A DNA stretch of 64,000 nucleotides from Novosphingobium album (ex Liu et al. 2023) (GTDB lineage: Bacteria > Pseudomonadota > Alphaproteobacteria > Sphingomonadales > Sphingomonadaceae): NCBI RefSeq assembly GCF_029076845.1, contig NZ_JARESE010000020.1, positions 124,001 through 188,000 on the forward strand, in the 5' to 3' direction. Below the pieces are notes generated by a model. That model was not told the DNA's origin. It did no database searches and saw only the letters and a program-made list of their open reading frames with translations. Both the position numbers and the translations under genes were made by a program. Positions 16,876 through 26,360 of the stretch are shown in pieces. The stretch's first letter is position 1. Every line of letters starts with the position of its first letter.

Positions 16876-18357
16876 TCAAAACAAATCGCCCTGCCCCGGC
16901 ACGGTGCCCCTGGGCCGCACCGGACGGCGGGGCGCCGCCGTTCCGCCGCCGCTGACGGCGACCGGCAAGTCGCCATCGCGGAACTTGAGCACCAGCGCCG
17001 CTTCCTTTTCGGCCATGGCCTTGCGCGTCAGCGTCTGGCCTTCGGGCGTGGTCACGCGGGCGAAGCCGCGATCGAGCGGCTTGTCGGGATCGAGCTGCGG
17101 CAGGACGCGCGCGACTGGAGCGAAGCGATCGCGCGCCAGCGCCAGCCGGCGCATGAGCAAGGCCGGGGTCAGCCCGGCATGGGCCAGCCGGTCCGCGCCG
17201 CGCTCCACACGATGGCGCAGCAGCGGCAGCGAGAGCCGGCCGGCGACCGCCTGGAGCCTTTCGCGCTGCGCATAGGCCCGATCGCGCAAGCCCCGGCGCA
17301 AGCGCTCGCCAAGATCGTCGAGCTTCTGTGCCGGTTGCGCCAGCAGTGCCTCGGGCCGGGGCAGGCGCTGCGCCCGCGCGTCCAGCCGCTCGCGCCCCAG
17401 GGCGATCGGCCGCAGCGCGCAGCGGCGCTGGCGCAAGGCCAGCTCGTCGATCTGCGCCAGCAGGTCCGCGCGCACCGGCACGGCCATCTCGGCGGCGGCG
17501 GTGGGCGTGGGCGCGCGGCGATCGGCGGCGAAATCGGCCAGCGTCGTATCGGTCTCGTGCCCCACGGCGGAAATCACCGGAATCGTGCATTCGGCAATGG
17601 CGCGCACCACGATTTCCTCGTTGAACGACCAGAGGTCCTCGATCGAGCCGCCCCCGCGCGCGACGATGACAAGATCGGGCCGGGGCACCGCGCCGCCCGC
17701 CGGCAGCGCCGAAAAGCCGCGCACCGCGCGCGCCACCTGCTCGGCCGAGCCCTCGCCCTGCACCAGCACGGGCCAGACGAGCACGCGGCTGGGAAAGCGA
17801 TCGGCCAGCCGATGCAGGATATCGCGGATCACCGCGCCGGTGGGCGAGGTGACGACGCCGATCACCCGCGGCAGGAAGGGCAGCGGCCGCTTGCGCTCCT
17901 CGGCGAAAAGCCCTTCGGCGGCCAGCCGCGCGCGCAGCTTTTCCAGCAGCGCGAGCAAGGCGCCCTCGCCCGCGATCTCCATGCTTTCGATGACGATCTG
18001 GTATTTCGAACGGCCCGGATACGTCGTCAGCTTGCCGGTGGCGACCACCTCGATACCGTCCTCGGGCCGGAACGCCAGGCGCTGCGCGCCGCCGCGCCAC
18101 ATCACCCCGTCGATCACCGCCTTGTCATCCTTGAGCGCGCAATAGAGGTGCCCCGAGGCCGCCCGCTTGACGCCCGAAAGCTCACCGCGCAGCCGCACGA
18201 AGCCGAAACGGTCCTCCACCGTGCGCTTGAGCAGCGCAGAGATCTCGCTCACCGTCAGCGGCGCGGCGTTGTCCCCGGCGGCCTGCTTCGCTACCAGCCC
18301 ACGCGATACACTTGCGGCGTCATCATCGTCGTCATCGAAAGACAGGGTACCGGCCAT
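16876..18357 (-). CDS. xseA: exodeoxyribonuclease VII large subunit
   Basis: A 493-residue nuclease subunit that degrades single-stranded DNA with XseB. The N-terminal OB-fold has [28 protein letters not shown] and [18 protein letters not shown]. The catalytic domain has [37 protein letters not shown] and [32 protein letters not shown] coiled-coil region and PLDRGFARV follow. The start [13 protein letters not shown] is supported by GAAGGAT 6 nt upstream. This ribosome-binding site and the start codon sit inside the first codons of the divergent purD gene. XseB is not in the window. Confidence 0.93.
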   Translation of the reverse strand: MAGTLSFDDDDDDAASVSRGLVAKQAAGDNAAPLTVSEISALLKRTVEDRFGFVRLRGELSGVKRAASGHLYCALKDDKAVIDGVMWRGGAQRLAFRPEDGIEVVATGKLTTYPGRSKYQIVIESMEIAGEGALLALLEKLRARLAAEGLFAEERKRPLPFLPRVIGVVTSPTGAVIRDILHRLADRFPSRVLVWPVLVQGEGSAEQVARAVRGFSALPAGGAVPRPDLVIVARGGGSIEDLWSFNEEIVVRAIAECTIPVISAVGHETDTTLADFAADRRAPTPTAAAEMAVPVRADLLAQIDELALRQRRCALRPIALGRERLDARAQRLPRPEALLAQPAQKLDDLGERLRRGLRDRAYAQRERLQAVAGRLSLPLLRHRVERGADRLAHAGLTPALLMRRLALARDRFAPVARVLPQLDPDKPLDRGFARVTTPEGQTLTRKAMAEKEAALVLKFRDGDLPVAVSGGGTAAPRRPVRPRGTVPGQGDLF

Positions 18358-19639
18358 GAATATCCTTCTGCTGGGTTCGGGCGGGCGCGAACACGCGCTC
18401 GCGTGGAAGCTGGCGCAATCTCCGTCTTGCGGCAAGCTCTTCGCCGCACCGGGCAACCCCGGGATCGCCGAGCATGGCGCCTGCGTGGCGCTGGACGCCG
18501 CCGATCACGCGGCGGTGATCCGCTTCTGCGAGGCGGAGCGCATCGGGCTGGTGGTGATCGGCCCGGAAGCGCCGCTGGTCGATGGCCTGGCCGACAGCCT
18601 GCGCGGCGCCGGCTTCGCCGTGTTCGGGCCCAGCCGCGCCGCCGCGCAACTGGAAGGCAGCAAGGGCTTCACCAAGGACTTGTGCGAGCGCGCCGGCATT
18701 CCCACGGCCGGCTATGTCCGCGTGACCAGCGAGGCCGACGCGCTGTCCGCGCTTGACGGTTTCAGCGTGCCGGTGGTGATCAAGGCGGACGGCCTGGCCG
18801 CCGGCAAGGGCGTGACCGTGGCGATGACCGCCGCCGAAGCCGAAGCGGCGGTGCGCGACATCTTCGCCGGGCGCTTCGGCGCGGCCGGGGCCGAAGCGGT
18901 GATCGAGGAGTTCCTCGAAGGCGAGGAAGCCAGCTTCTTCGCGCTGACCGACGGCAGCACCATCGTCCCCTTCGGATCGGCGCAGGATCACAAGCGCGTC
19001 GGCGATGGCGATACCGGCCCCAATACCGGCGGCATGGGCGCCTACAGCCCGGCCCCGGTGCTGACCGCGCTGCTCGAAGGCGAAGTCATGGCCAGGATCC
19101 TGACGCCCACGGTCCAGGCCATGGCGGACGAAGGCTATCCCTATTCGGGCGTGCTCTATGCCGGGCTGATGCTGACGCGCGCCGGGCCCAAGCTGATCGA
19201 ATACAATTGCCGCTTCGGCGATCCCGAATGCCAGGTGCTGATGATGCGGCTGGAAAGCGATCTGGTGGAGATCCTGTTCGCCTGCGCCGAAAGCCGGCTG
19301 GCCGCGATCGAGCAGCCGCGCTTCCTGGACGAGACGGCGCTCACCGTGGTCATGGCCGCGAACGGCTATCCCGACACGCCCGAGAAAGGCGGCCGCATCG
19401 ACGGCATTCCGGCAGCCGAGGCGGACGGCGCCAAAGTGTTCCATGCCGGCACGGCGCTGGGCATCGACGGCGTGCTGACGGCGAACGGCGGCCGGGTGCT
19501 GAACGTCACCGCGCGCGGCGGATCGGTGACGGAAGCGCAGGCCAAGGCTTATCAGGCGGTGGATCGCATCGCCTTTCCCACCGGCTTCTGCCGGCGCGAC
19601 ATCGGCTGGCGCGAAGTGGCCCGCGAAGCCGGGGAATGA
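18356..19639 (+). CDS. purD: phosphoribosylamine-glycine ligase
   Basis: A 427-residue ATP-grasp enzyme of purine synthesis that joins glycine to phosphoribosylamine. [19 protein letters not shown] is the canonical N-terminus. [53 protein letters not shown], the [17 protein letters not shown] loop and [15 protein letters not shown] are all present. The ATG shares two bases with the xseA ATG on the other strand (both read from CATG at 18355-18358), leaving no intergenic promoter space. An AGGG lies 12 nt upstream within xseA. Confidence 0.96.
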   Translation: MNILLLGSGGREHALAWKLAQSPSCGKLFAAPGNPGIAEHGACVALDAADHAAVIRFCEAERIGLVVIGPEAPLVDGLADSLRGAGFAVFGPSRAAAQLEGSKGFTKDLCERAGIPTAGYVRVTSEADALSALDGFSVPVVIKADGLAAGKGVTVAMTAAEAEAAVRDIFAGRFGAAGAEAVIEEFLEGEEASFFALTDGSTIVPFGSAQDHKRVGDGDTGPNTGGMGAYSPAPVLTALLEGEVMARILTPTVQAMADEGYPYSGVLYAGLMLTRAGPKLIEYNCRFGDPECQVLMMRLESDLVEILFACAESRLAAIEQPRFLDETALTVVMAANGYPDTPEKGGRIDGIPAAEADGAKVFHAGTALGIDGVLTANGGRVLNVTARGGSVTEAQAKAYQAVDRIAFPTGFCRRDIGWREVAREAGE

Positions 19640-19741
19640 TCGGGCAAGGGGCAAACCGCGCATCCGCGCCTTGCATTTGCCGGCGGCAGAGGCTTGGAAA
19701 CCGGACGGACTGCGTGGATTGGCTTTGATTCGGGGGCGCCG

Positions 19742-20215
19742 ATGCTCGATCGTGCGGATGCGATACTCAAGCTGGCGCTGGCACTGGCGGCGCTGTTTCT
19801 CGGCGGGGGCGTGGGATACTATTACGGGGTGTTCCTGCCCATGCATACCGCGCGCGAGGCGGAACGCGTGCACGCCGCCGAACAGGCGCAGCTCGACAAG
19901 CAGAAGGAAGCCGACGACAAGAAGGCGGCGGCGGTGAAGGACGCCAGGACCGAATATAACGACTGCCTCAGCTTCGCCCAGCTTGGCTATACATCACGCT
20001 GGAACAGCACGTGCCGATCGCTCCACGACGCCGAGCAGAAGAATTACGACGCCTGCGTTTCCTCGGGCTATTCCACCGATTATTGCGCCACCACTTACCC
20101 GGTGCGCCCGGCCAAGGACTGCTCGCTGCCCGATGACACGGCATCGGACTATGACGATTCGCTGAAGAGCGACAAGGACTTGTGCCTGCAGAAGCTGCGC
20201 GCGAGCCAAAGCTAG
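19742..20215 (+). CDS. membrane-anchored cysteine-rich protein of unknown function
   Basis: A 157-residue protein with one N-terminal membrane segment (about residues 10-32), a charged, probably helical stretch rich in Lys/Glu/Ala (about 38-68), and a C-terminal domain with six cysteines (in NDC, STC, DAC, DYC, KDC and DLC), probably periplasmic and disulfide-bonded. No family recognised. The start ATG is chosen after a GGGGGCG stretch. An earlier in-frame ATG at 19694 would disrupt the membrane-anchor position. It ends 12 nt before the convergent exonuclease gene. Confidence 0.65.
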   Translation: MLDRADAILKLALALAALFLGGGVGYYYGVFLPMHTAREAERVHAAEQAQLDKQKEADDKKAAAVKDARTEYNDCLSFAQLGYTSRWNSTCRSLHDAEQKNYDACVSSGYSTDYCATTYPVRPAKDCSLPDDTASDYDDSLKSDKDLCLQKLRASQS

Positions 20216-20227
20216 GATGCGCGGTCG

Positions 20228-20734
20228 CTAAGGCAGATCGCCATCCAGCAGCAGCCGGACCGTCAGCGCCAGCCGGCTGGCGTCATCGCGCGCGACGTGT
20301 TCGCGCGGCAGGCGTGCCTTGGCCTCGGCCAGCGCGGCAACGACTTGCGGGCGGGTATAGCCGCGTTCGACCAGCAGTTCGCCCAGATAGCGCACCGGGA
20401 ACGGCACGGGCGCGCCCACCGCGCCGGCCAGCACTTCCAGCCAGTAGGCATCGAGATCGGCATCGGCATAGACCTGGCAATCACCGGCGACTTCGGCCAG
20501 TTCGGCGAGCACCTGCTCGGGCGGCAGGCCCTCGCGCGCCAGCATCTCGCGGCTGATGCCATGCAGCGCCTCGGCTTCCTCGGACCAGTCCCAGAATCGC
20601 CACTTGGGCGATGGGCGGATGAGCCAGGTGCGGCTGGAACCGTCGATCCGGGCCAGCGCGACTTCGATCGGATAGGACTGCCCGTATTCAGGCAGGCAGC
20701 TCGCCTCGAAGTCGATCAGCGCCGGGCAGCTCAA
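20228..20734 (-). CDS. DEDDh exonuclease-like protein
   Basis: A protein of about 168 residues with an RNase T/DnaQ-like exonuclease pattern: ALIDFEAS (Asp and Glu of motif I), EEAEALHGISREML, VYADADLDAYWLEVL (motif II Asp) and HVARDDASR (motif III H-x4-D). All acidic ligands appear retained, so nuclease activity is plausible. Substrate unknown. I prefer a TTG start at 20734, 13 nt after the adenosine kinase stop and preceded by GGGGGCGG. The alternative ATG at 20800 would overlap the kinase by 53 nt and add an unlikely basic leader. Confidence 0.65.
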   Translation of the reverse strand: MSCPALIDFEASCLPEYGQSYPIEVALARIDGSSRTWLIRPSPKWRFWDWSEEAEALHGISREMLAREGLPPEQVLAELAEVAGDCQVYADADLDAYWLEVLAGAVGAPVPFPVRYLGELLVERGYTRPQVVAALAEAKARLPREHVARDDASRLALTVRLLLDGDLP

Positions 20735-20747
20735 CCGATCCGCCCCC

Positions 20748-21743
20748 TTATCCCGCGATTCCGGCGACCAGCGCCTTGAGATCGGCTTCCGGCCGCGCAC
20801 CGTAATGGGCGATGACCTCGCTCGCGCAGACTGCGCCCAGCTTCAGGCACTGGTCCAGCGGCCGCCCGCGCACATGGCCGAACAGGAACCCGGCGGCGAA
20901 CAGATCGCCCGCGCCGGTGGTGTCGATCACCCTGGCGATCGGCTCGGCCGCGACATGGGCCCGCTCGCCCCCGGCGATCGCCACCGCGCCCTTTTCGCTG
21001 CGCGTGACGACGAGAACGGGCACTTTGCCGGCCAGGCTGGCCATCCCCGCTTCGAAGTCGCTCTCGCCCGTCAGCGCGGCCAGTTCGTGCTCGTTGGCGA
21101 AGAGGATATCGATGTCGCCGGTCTCGATCATCGCGTGGAAATCGGCGCCGTGGCGCTCGATCACGAAAGCGTCGGACAAAGTGAAAGCCACCTTGCGCCC
21201 GGCCCCGCGCGCCACGCCGATCGCCTTGCGCATGGCCGCGCGCGGCTCTTCGGGATCCCACAGATAGCCTTCGAGATAGAGCACCGCCGCATCGGCGATC
21301 GCGGCTTCATCCAGCGCGGCCGGCGGCAGGAACTGCGATGCGCCCAGGAAGGTGTTCATCGTGCGCTGCCCGTCAGGCGTGACGAAGATCAGGCAGCGCC
21401 CCGTCGCCGGCTCGCCCGAACGGACCGGCGTGGCAAAGGCGATGCCGCCGGCGCGAATATCATGCGCGAAGACCTCGCCAAGCTGATCGTCGGCGACCTG
21501 GCCGATGAACGCGCATTTCGCGCCGAGCGCGGCCAGCCCGGCCAGCGTGTTCGCCGCCGATCCGCCCGAGATCTCGCGCGCGGGGCCCATCGCCGCGTAG
21601 AGCGCGTGCGCCCGCTCGGTATCGACCAGCGTCATGCCGCCGCGCGTCATGCCCAGATCGTCGATGAGCGCATCCGTACTCGCCGCCATGACATCGACGA
21701 TGGCATTGCCGATGGCGATGACGTCGTAACTGGGCTGGCTCAT
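20748..21743 (-). CDS. adenosine kinase (PfkB family)
   Basis: A 331-residue ribokinase-family enzyme that phosphorylates adenosine or a related nucleoside. The N-terminal YDVIAIGNAIVDVMA, the glycine-rich ISGGSAANTLAGLAALG (about 58-74), FANEHELAALTG and the PfkB signature DTTGAGDLFAAGFLFG (about 274-289, with the catalytic Asp) are present. The overall pattern matches alphaproteobacterial adenosine kinases more than fructokinases. The exonuclease-like gene follows on the same strand, suggesting a small operon, with the lipoprotein gene at 21862 divergent. Confidence 0.88.
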   Translation of the reverse strand: MSQPSYDVIAIGNAIVDVMAASTDALIDDLGMTRGGMTLVDTERAHALYAAMGPAREISGGSAANTLAGLAALGAKCAFIGQVADDQLGEVFAHDIRAGGIAFATPVRSGEPATGRCLIFVTPDGQRTMNTFLGASQFLPPAALDEAAIADAAVLYLEGYLWDPEEPRAAMRKAIGVARGAGRKVAFTLSDAFVIERHGADFHAMIETGDIDILFANEHELAALTGESDFEAGMASLAGKVPVLVVTRSEKGAVAIAGGERAHVAAEPIARVIDTTGAGDLFAAGFLFGHVRGRPLDQCLKLGAVCASEVIAHYGARPEADLKALVAGIAG

Positions 21744-21861
21744 GCAGGCAGGTTCCTCTGGTGGGGGAGAATGGATTCAGCCGCGAGTAGCGCGCGGTCC
21801 ACCGCTCCGCAAGGCGCGGGCCGTTGACAGCAGGATCATCACGCGCGATTCGCCGCCCACG

Positions 21862-22287
21862 ATGAACCGCGCGCCTTTCCTGCGTCCTCGCACGCTGCTT
21901 TGCCTGGCCCTGCTCGCCCCGTTCCTGTCCGCCTGCGCATCCACCGGCGGCGGCGCGAGCGGCTCGACCCGGCCGAACGCCGCCGTGCGCCAGCCGGTCA
22001 AGCCGCCGCCGCGCGACGCGGTGGTGCACATGCTGCCGGGCCTGGAAGGCGTGATCGGCGCCGACCAGAAGGAACTGGTCCGCCAGTTCGGCCAGCCCCG
22101 GCTCAACGTGTGGGAAGGCGATGCGCGCAAGCTGCAGTTCGGCGCGGCGGCCTGCGTGCTCGACATCTATCTCTACCCGACGACGCAATCGCGCGAACCG
22201 CTGGCGACTTATCTCGAAGCGCGCCGCGCCTCGGACGGGCAGGAAGTGGACCGCGCCGCCTGCGTCACCGCGCTGCGGCAGAAATAG
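21862..22287 (+). CDS. small lipoprotein of unknown function
   Basis: A 141-residue protein with a signal peptide and lipobox LSAC (acylated Cys25), a Gly/Pro-rich linker, and a globular domain containing GADQKELVRQFGQPRLNVWEGDARKLQF and CVLDIYLYP, with a C-terminal DRAACVTALRQK. The two later cysteines may pair. The pattern resembles small outer-membrane SmpA/BamE-like lipoproteins (the RQFGQP segment), but similarity is too slight for a family call. No clear ribosome-binding site precedes the ATG. Confidence 0.65.
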   Translation: MNRAPFLRPRTLLCLALLAPFLSACASTGGGASGSTRPNAAVRQPVKPPPRDAVVHMLPGLEGVIGADQKELVRQFGQPRLNVWEGDARKLQFGAAACVLDIYLYPTTQSREPLATYLEARRASDGQEVDRAACVTALRQK

Positions 22288-22301
22288 CGCCGCGCGCCGC
22301 G

Positions 22302-22652
22302 TCAGACGGTGAAGCTTTCCCCGCAGCCGCAGCTTCCCTTGGCGTTCGGATTGTCGAACACGAAACCAGCGGTGAAATCGTCCTCCTGCCAGTCCATCGT
22401 GCTGCCCACCAGGTAGAGCACGCTGGCGCCGTCGATGAAGAAGGCGCCGCCCGGCGTTTCGATCCGCTCGTCGAAAGCGTTCGCCTCGGTCACGTAGTCC
22501 ACCGAATAGGCCAGGCCCGAGCAGCCCCGGCGCGGAGTCGAAAGCTTGACGCCGATCGCGCCTTCGGGCGCCTGCGCCATCAGCGCGGCGACGCGCGCCT
22601 GTGCGGCGGGCGTCAGGATCACGGCGGCGGGACGTTCGCGAGTGAGAGTCAT
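22302..22652 (-). CDS. sufA: A-type iron-sulfur carrier (SufA/HesB family)
   Basis: A 116-residue Fe-S carrier that should accept clusters from the SufBCD scaffold and pass them to targets. The three ligand cysteines are present: Cys44 in RRGCSG and Cys108 and Cys110 in SCGCGESF. It is the last gene of the suf operon, and its start overlaps the GNAT stop as ATGA. A second A-type protein, from a separate locus at 51973, probably covers another set of clients. Confidence 0.9.
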   Translation of the reverse strand: MTLTRERPAAVILTPAAQARVAALMAQAPEGAIGVKLSTPRRGCSGLAYSVDYVTEANAFDERIETPGGAFFIDGASVLYLVGSTMDWQEDDFTAGFVFDNPNAKGSCGCGESFTV

Positions 22653-23170
22653 GGCAGTTTCTTTTCCCAGAAAAGCGCGCTGCCCGCATCCGGGCCCAGC
22701 GCGTAGCCGTTATAGCCGAGCGCGGCGTAAAGCGCCCTGGCCTTGGTATTGTTCGCCAGCACTTCGAGCGTAAGCTTGCAGGCGCCGCGCGCCATGGCCT
22801 CGCGCTCGGCCGCTGCCATCAGCATGCGGCCAAGGCCCTTGCCCCGCCGCCCCGGCAGCACCACCAGATCATGCACGTTGACCAGCGGCCGCGCGGCGAA
22901 GGTGGAAAACCCGGTGAAGCAGTTGATCAGGCCGACCGGCTCCTCCTCCTCGCGCGCGAGGAACGAGAACGCGCCCGGCACTTGCGCCAGCGCGGGTGCC
23001 AGCCGCTGCCGCACATCGGCGCGCAAGGGCTCGCCGCCGCCCATCGGATCGCGCGCATAGGCATCGAGCAGCGCGACCAGCGCCGCCGCGTCCGCCGGAT
23101 CGCGGTAATCGGCGCGCGCGATCGTGAGCGCGGATGCGGATGCCAGGGATGCGGCGGCGGTCTGGTTCAC
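22649..23170 (-). CDS. GNAT-family N-acetyltransferase inside the suf operon
   Basis: A 173-residue acetyltransferase of unknown substrate. The GNAT core is visible: FSFLAREEEEPVGLINCFTGFSTF, LVNVHDLVVLPGRRGKGLGRMLM (acetyl-CoA motif A, RRGKGLG) and KLTLEVLANNTKARALYAALGYNGY (motif B). It begins with GTG overlapping the sufT stop as GTGA and overlaps sufA by 4 nt, so it is translated as part of the SUF cluster. Why an acetyltransferase should be co-expressed with Fe-S assembly is unknown. Confidence 0.82.
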   Translation of the reverse strand: MNQTAAASLASASALTIARADYRDPADAAALVALLDAYARDPMGGGEPLRADVRQRLAPALAQVPGAFSFLAREEEEPVGLINCFTGFSTFAARPLVNVHDLVVLPGRRGKGLGRMLMAAAEREAMARGACKLTLEVLANNTKARALYAALGYNGYALGPDAGSALFWEKKLP

Positions 23171-23643
23171 AGCATCCCCAGTTCCAGCTTCGCCTCGTCG
23201 GACATCTTGCCCATGTCCCACGGCGGGTCCCACACCAGATTGACTTCGCAATCGCGCACGCCCGGCACGGCGGCGACGCGCATCTCCACTTCGCCGGGCA
23301 TCGATTCGGCGACCGGGCAATGCGGCGTGGTCAGCGTCATGGTCACGGCGACCGCGCCCTCATCGCCGACATCGACGCCGTAGATCAGGCCCAGGTCATA
23401 GATATTGACCGGGATTTCGGGATCGAAGATCTCCTTGAGCGCGGCAACGACGCCTTCGTAGACCTGACCGCCGGGCTCGCCGGGGTTCTCGCCCGCCGGC
23501 TGCTCCGTCAGGAAACCTTCCAGATAGTCGCGCTTGCGTTCCAGCTTGTCGGCCGGGCTCTCGGCATCGGCCACGCGCGCGCGGGGCGGCGGCGCGACCG
23601 AATCGACTTCCTCCACCCGAAAGTTGCGGTTCTCGTCGGTCAT
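23167..23643 (-). CDS. sufT: SufT-type Fe-S assembly/maturation protein (MIP18/DUF59 domain)
   Basis: A 158-residue protein with a variable, proline/charge-rich N-terminus (about 1-60) and a C-terminal DUF59 domain: VVAALKEIFDPEIPVNIYDLGLIYGVDV, VTMTLTTPHCPVAESMPGEVE and VNLVWDPPWDMGKMSDEAKLELG. The conserved cysteine in HCPVAE is the usual key residue. SufT homologues help deliver Fe-S clusters. Overlaps sufS and the GNAT gene by 4 nt on each side. Confidence 0.9.
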   Translation of the reverse strand: MTDENRNFRVEEVDSVAPPPRARVADAESPADKLERKRDYLEGFLTEQPAGENPGEPGGQVYEGVVAALKEIFDPEIPVNIYDLGLIYGVDVGDEGAVAVTMTLTTPHCPVAESMPGEVEMRVAAVPGVRDCEVNLVWDPPWDMGKMSDEAKLELGML

Positions 23644-24854
23644 CCGAATATCCTCCTGGCGCGCTCGATCCCCTTCAGGAGCGCGGCGATATCGCTTTCA
23701 TCGTTGTATAGCCCGAAGCTCGCGCGCGCGGTCGCGGGAACGCCGAGATGGTCCATCAGCGGCTGCGCGCAATGGTGCCCCGCGCGGATCGCCACGCCTT
23801 CCTCGTCAAGGATCGTGCCGAGATCGTGCGGGTGGATGCCATCGAGCGCGAAGCTGACGATGCCCGCCGAATCGGCCGGGCCGAACAGCGTGACATCGTT
23901 GCGCCGCGCCAGTTCCTCGCGCAGCCGGGCCGTGAGGCGGCGTTCATGGCGCTCGGCCGTATCGAGGCCCACGGCTTCGAGCCAGTCGACCGCTGCGGCA
24001 AAGCCGATCGCCTCGATGATCGCGGGCGTGCCCGCCTCGAAGCGCTGCGGCGCCGGGGCGAAGGTGGTCTTTTCGAACATGACGCGATCGATCATCGCGC
24101 CGCCGCCTTGCCAGGGCGGCATGGCATCAAGGATCTCGCCCCGGGCCCAGAGCGCGCCGATTCCGGTCGGCCCGTAAAGCTTGTGCGCGGAAAAGACATA
24201 GAAATCGCAGTCCATCGCCGCGACGTCGAGCGCGATGCGCGGCGCGGCCTGGCACCCATCGACCAGCAGCTTCGCGCCCACCGCATGGGCGAGGCCCGCC
24301 GCATGTTCCACGTGGAGCACTGAGCCCAGCACGTTCGAGACATGTGCGAACGCGACCAGCTTGTGCGCGGGCGTCAGGATGCGCTCGGCGGCGGCGAGAT
24401 CGATCCGCCCGTCTTCGGTAAGCGGGCAGATGTCGATCGCCACGCCGGTGCGATCGCGCAGCAATTGCCAGGGAACGATGTTCGAATGGTGTTCCAGCGT
24501 CGAAAGCAGGATGCGATCGCCGGCCTTGAGGTTCTGGACGCCCCAGGTCTGCGCGACGAGGTTGATCGCCTCGGTGGCGCCGCGCGTGAACACGATCTCG
24601 TTTTCGCGCCCGCCCAGGAACTCGGCCACGCGCCGCCGCGCCGCCTCGAACGCCAGGGTCATTTCGGCCGATCGCGCATAGACGCCGCGATGCACTGTCG
24701 CATAATCGGCGCCCATCGCGCGCACCGTGGCCTCGATCACCGCTTGCGGCTTCTGCGCGCTGGCGGCGGTATCGAGGTAGTGCCAGCCGCCGGCAAGGCC
24801 GGGGAACTGCGCTTTCACCGCACTTTCGGCATTGATCGTCACAGGCGTGGTCAT
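23640..24854 (-). CDS. sufS: cysteine desulfurase SufS
   Basis: A 404-residue PLP enzyme that removes sulfur from cysteine for Fe-S assembly. The PLP lysine is Lys225 in FSAHKLYGPTG, and the persulfide cysteine is Cys362 in RAGHHCAQPLM. YLDTAASAQKPQAVI, VHRGVYARSAEMT and STLEHHSNIVPWQ are classical group II (SufS/CsdA) motifs. The start MTTPVTINAES overlaps the sufD stop as ATGA. No sufE partner is visible in the operon, so sulfur transfer may use another acceptor encoded elsewhere. Confidence 0.95.
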   Translation of the reverse strand: MTTPVTINAESAVKAQFPGLAGGWHYLDTAASAQKPQAVIEATVRAMGADYATVHRGVYARSAEMTLAFEAARRRVAEFLGGRENEIVFTRGATEAINLVAQTWGVQNLKAGDRILLSTLEHHSNIVPWQLLRDRTGVAIDICPLTEDGRIDLAAAERILTPAHKLVAFAHVSNVLGSVLHVEHAAGLAHAVGAKLLVDGCQAAPRIALDVAAMDCDFYVFSAHKLYGPTGIGALWARGEILDAMPPWQGGGAMIDRVMFEKTTFAPAPQRFEAGTPAIIEAIGFAAAVDWLEAVGLDTAERHERRLTARLREELARRNDVTLFGPADSAGIVSFALDGIHPHDLGTILDEEGVAIRAGHHCAQPLMDHLGVPATARASFGLYNDESDIAALLKGIERARRIFG

Positions 24855-25618
24855 GGCGCTTCTCCATCGAGCACGGCCAGCGCTTCGTCGAGCAGGCGCA
24901 GGCGCGCCTCTTCGTCGGTGATCGCCGCGAAGGCATCGGCGATGAAGGCGCGGATCAGCAGCTTGCGCGCTTCGGCCGGGGGCAATCCGCGGGAGGCAAG
25001 GTAGAAGCCGGCCGTCTCGTCCAGCGCGCCGATGGCCGCGCCATGGGCGCATTTCACATCGTCGGCGAAGATTTCCAGCTCGGGCTTGGTATTGGCCGAG
25101 GCGCCGGCTTCCAGCAGGATCGCCTTGAAGTTCTGGCCCGCGTCGGTCTGCTGCGCATCGCGCGCGACTTCGATGCGGCCCAGGAAATTGCCCGTCGCCC
25201 GGCCCCACTGCACCGCGCGCACGATCTGGTTCGACGTCGCGCCCGGTTCGGCATGGAGCACGCGCGTGACCACTTCCTGCACGTTGTCGCCACCGCCGAT
25301 GGTGACGCCGCCGAATTCGAAATGCGCGCCCTCGGCGAGCGTCACTTCCGCCTCGAAGCGCGCATAGCGCCCGGCAGCATTGACCAGCCCCAGTTCAAAG
25401 CGCCCACCCGCGCCGACATGGACGCGCAGCCGCTCGACCGTGCCGCCGGCCAGCGCGCCCGAAGCCAGCACGCGATAATCGCGCCGCGTTTCGCCCGGCG
25501 CGATGGTCCATTCGCTCCATTGCATGAGCGTGGCCGGATCGGACGCGGCCAGGAACGCCGCATCGGCATAGCGCCAGTCCTCGTCACGGCGCGTGGGCAG
25601 GACCAGGGCCTCGCTCAC
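24851..25618 (-). CDS. sufD: SufD, Fe-S scaffold complex subunit
   Basis: A 255-residue subunit of the SufBC2D scaffold, short compared with E. coli SufD (about 420) because the N-terminal region is reduced, as is common in alphaproteobacteria. The beta-helix core has NQIVRAVQWGRATGNFLGRIEVARDAQQTDAGQNFKAI, and the conserved C-terminal KPELEIFADDVKCAHGAAIGALDETAGFYLASRGL is complete, including the CAHGA motif. It begins with GTG overlapping the sufC stop as GTGA. Confidence 0.93.
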   Translation of the reverse strand: MSEALVLPTRRDEDWRYADAAFLAASDPATLMQWSEWTIAPGETRRDYRVLASGALAGGTVERLRVHVGAGGRFELGLVNAAGRYARFEAEVTLAEGAHFEFGGVTIGGGDNVQEVVTRVLHAEPGATSNQIVRAVQWGRATGNFLGRIEVARDAQQTDAGQNFKAILLEAGASANTKPELEIFADDVKCAHGAAIGALDETAGFYLASRGLPPAEARKLLIRAFIADAFAAITDEEARLRLLDEALAVLDGEAP

Positions 25619-26358
25619 GCGACCACCGCCTCGTAACCCTGCTCTTCCAGTTCGAGCGCGAGTTCCGGCCCGCCCGAGCGGACGATTCGCCCGGCCGCGA
25701 GCACATGCACGAAGTCCGGCTTCACGTAATCGAGCAGGCGCTGGTAATGCGTGATCAGCAGCACCGCCTTGCCGGGCGCGCGCATGATCGCGTTGATCCC
25801 CTCGCCCACGATCCGCAGCGCATCGATGTCGAGGCCCGAATCGGTCTCGTCCAGGATCGCCAGCTTCGGATCGAGAATGCCCATCTGCACCATCTCGGCG
25901 CGCTTCTTCTCGCCGCCCGAGAAGCCGACGTTCACCGGGCGCTTGAGCATGTCCATGTCCATGCGCAGCAACCCGGCCTTCTCGCGCGCCAGCTTGAGGA
26001 ATTCGCCGCCCGACAGCGGCTCCTCGCCCCGGCTCCGGCGCTGCGCGTTCGCCGCTTCGCGCAGGAACTGGACGAAGGAGACGCCGGGAATCTCGACCGG
26101 ATACTGGAAACCCAGGAACAGCCCGGCGGCGGCCCGCTCATGCGGGGCGAGCGCGAGCAGATCCTGCCCCGCGAACCGGATGGCGCCGCCCGTCACCTCG
26201 TAGCCGGGCCGCCCGCCCAGCGTATAGCCCAGCGTCGACTTGCCCGCGCCGTTCGGCCCCATGATCGCGTGGACCTCGCCCGCGTTGATCGAAAGCGACA
26301 GCCCCTTCAGGATCGGCTTGTCGGCGACGGTGGCGTGAAGATCGGTGATTTCGAGCAT
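25615..26358 (-). CDS. sufC: SufC, Fe-S assembly ATPase
   Basis: A 247-residue ABC-type ATPase that drives conformational change in the SufBCD scaffold. Walker A GPNGAGKST (about 34-42), Q-loop FQYPVEIPGV, ABC signature FSGGEKKR (about 146-153) and Walker B AILDETDSGLD with ITHYQRLL are intact. The start at MLEITDL is preferred because GAAGG lies 6 nt upstream. An alternative ATG 6 nt earlier (26364) would restore the 4-nt overlap found elsewhere in this operon. Confidence 0.95.
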   Translation of the reverse strand: MLEITDLHATVADKPILKGLSLSINAGEVHAIMGPNGAGKSTLGYTLGGRPGYEVTGGAIRFAGQDLLALAPHERAAAGLFLGFQYPVEIPGVSFVQFLREAANAQRRSRGEEPLSGGEFLKLAREKAGLLRMDMDMLKRPVNVGFSGGEKKRAEMVQMGILDPKLAILDETDSGLDIDALRIVGEGINAIMRAPGKAVLLITHYQRLLDYVKPDFVHVLAAGRIVRSGGPELALELEEQGYEAVVA

Positions 26359-26360
26359 GG

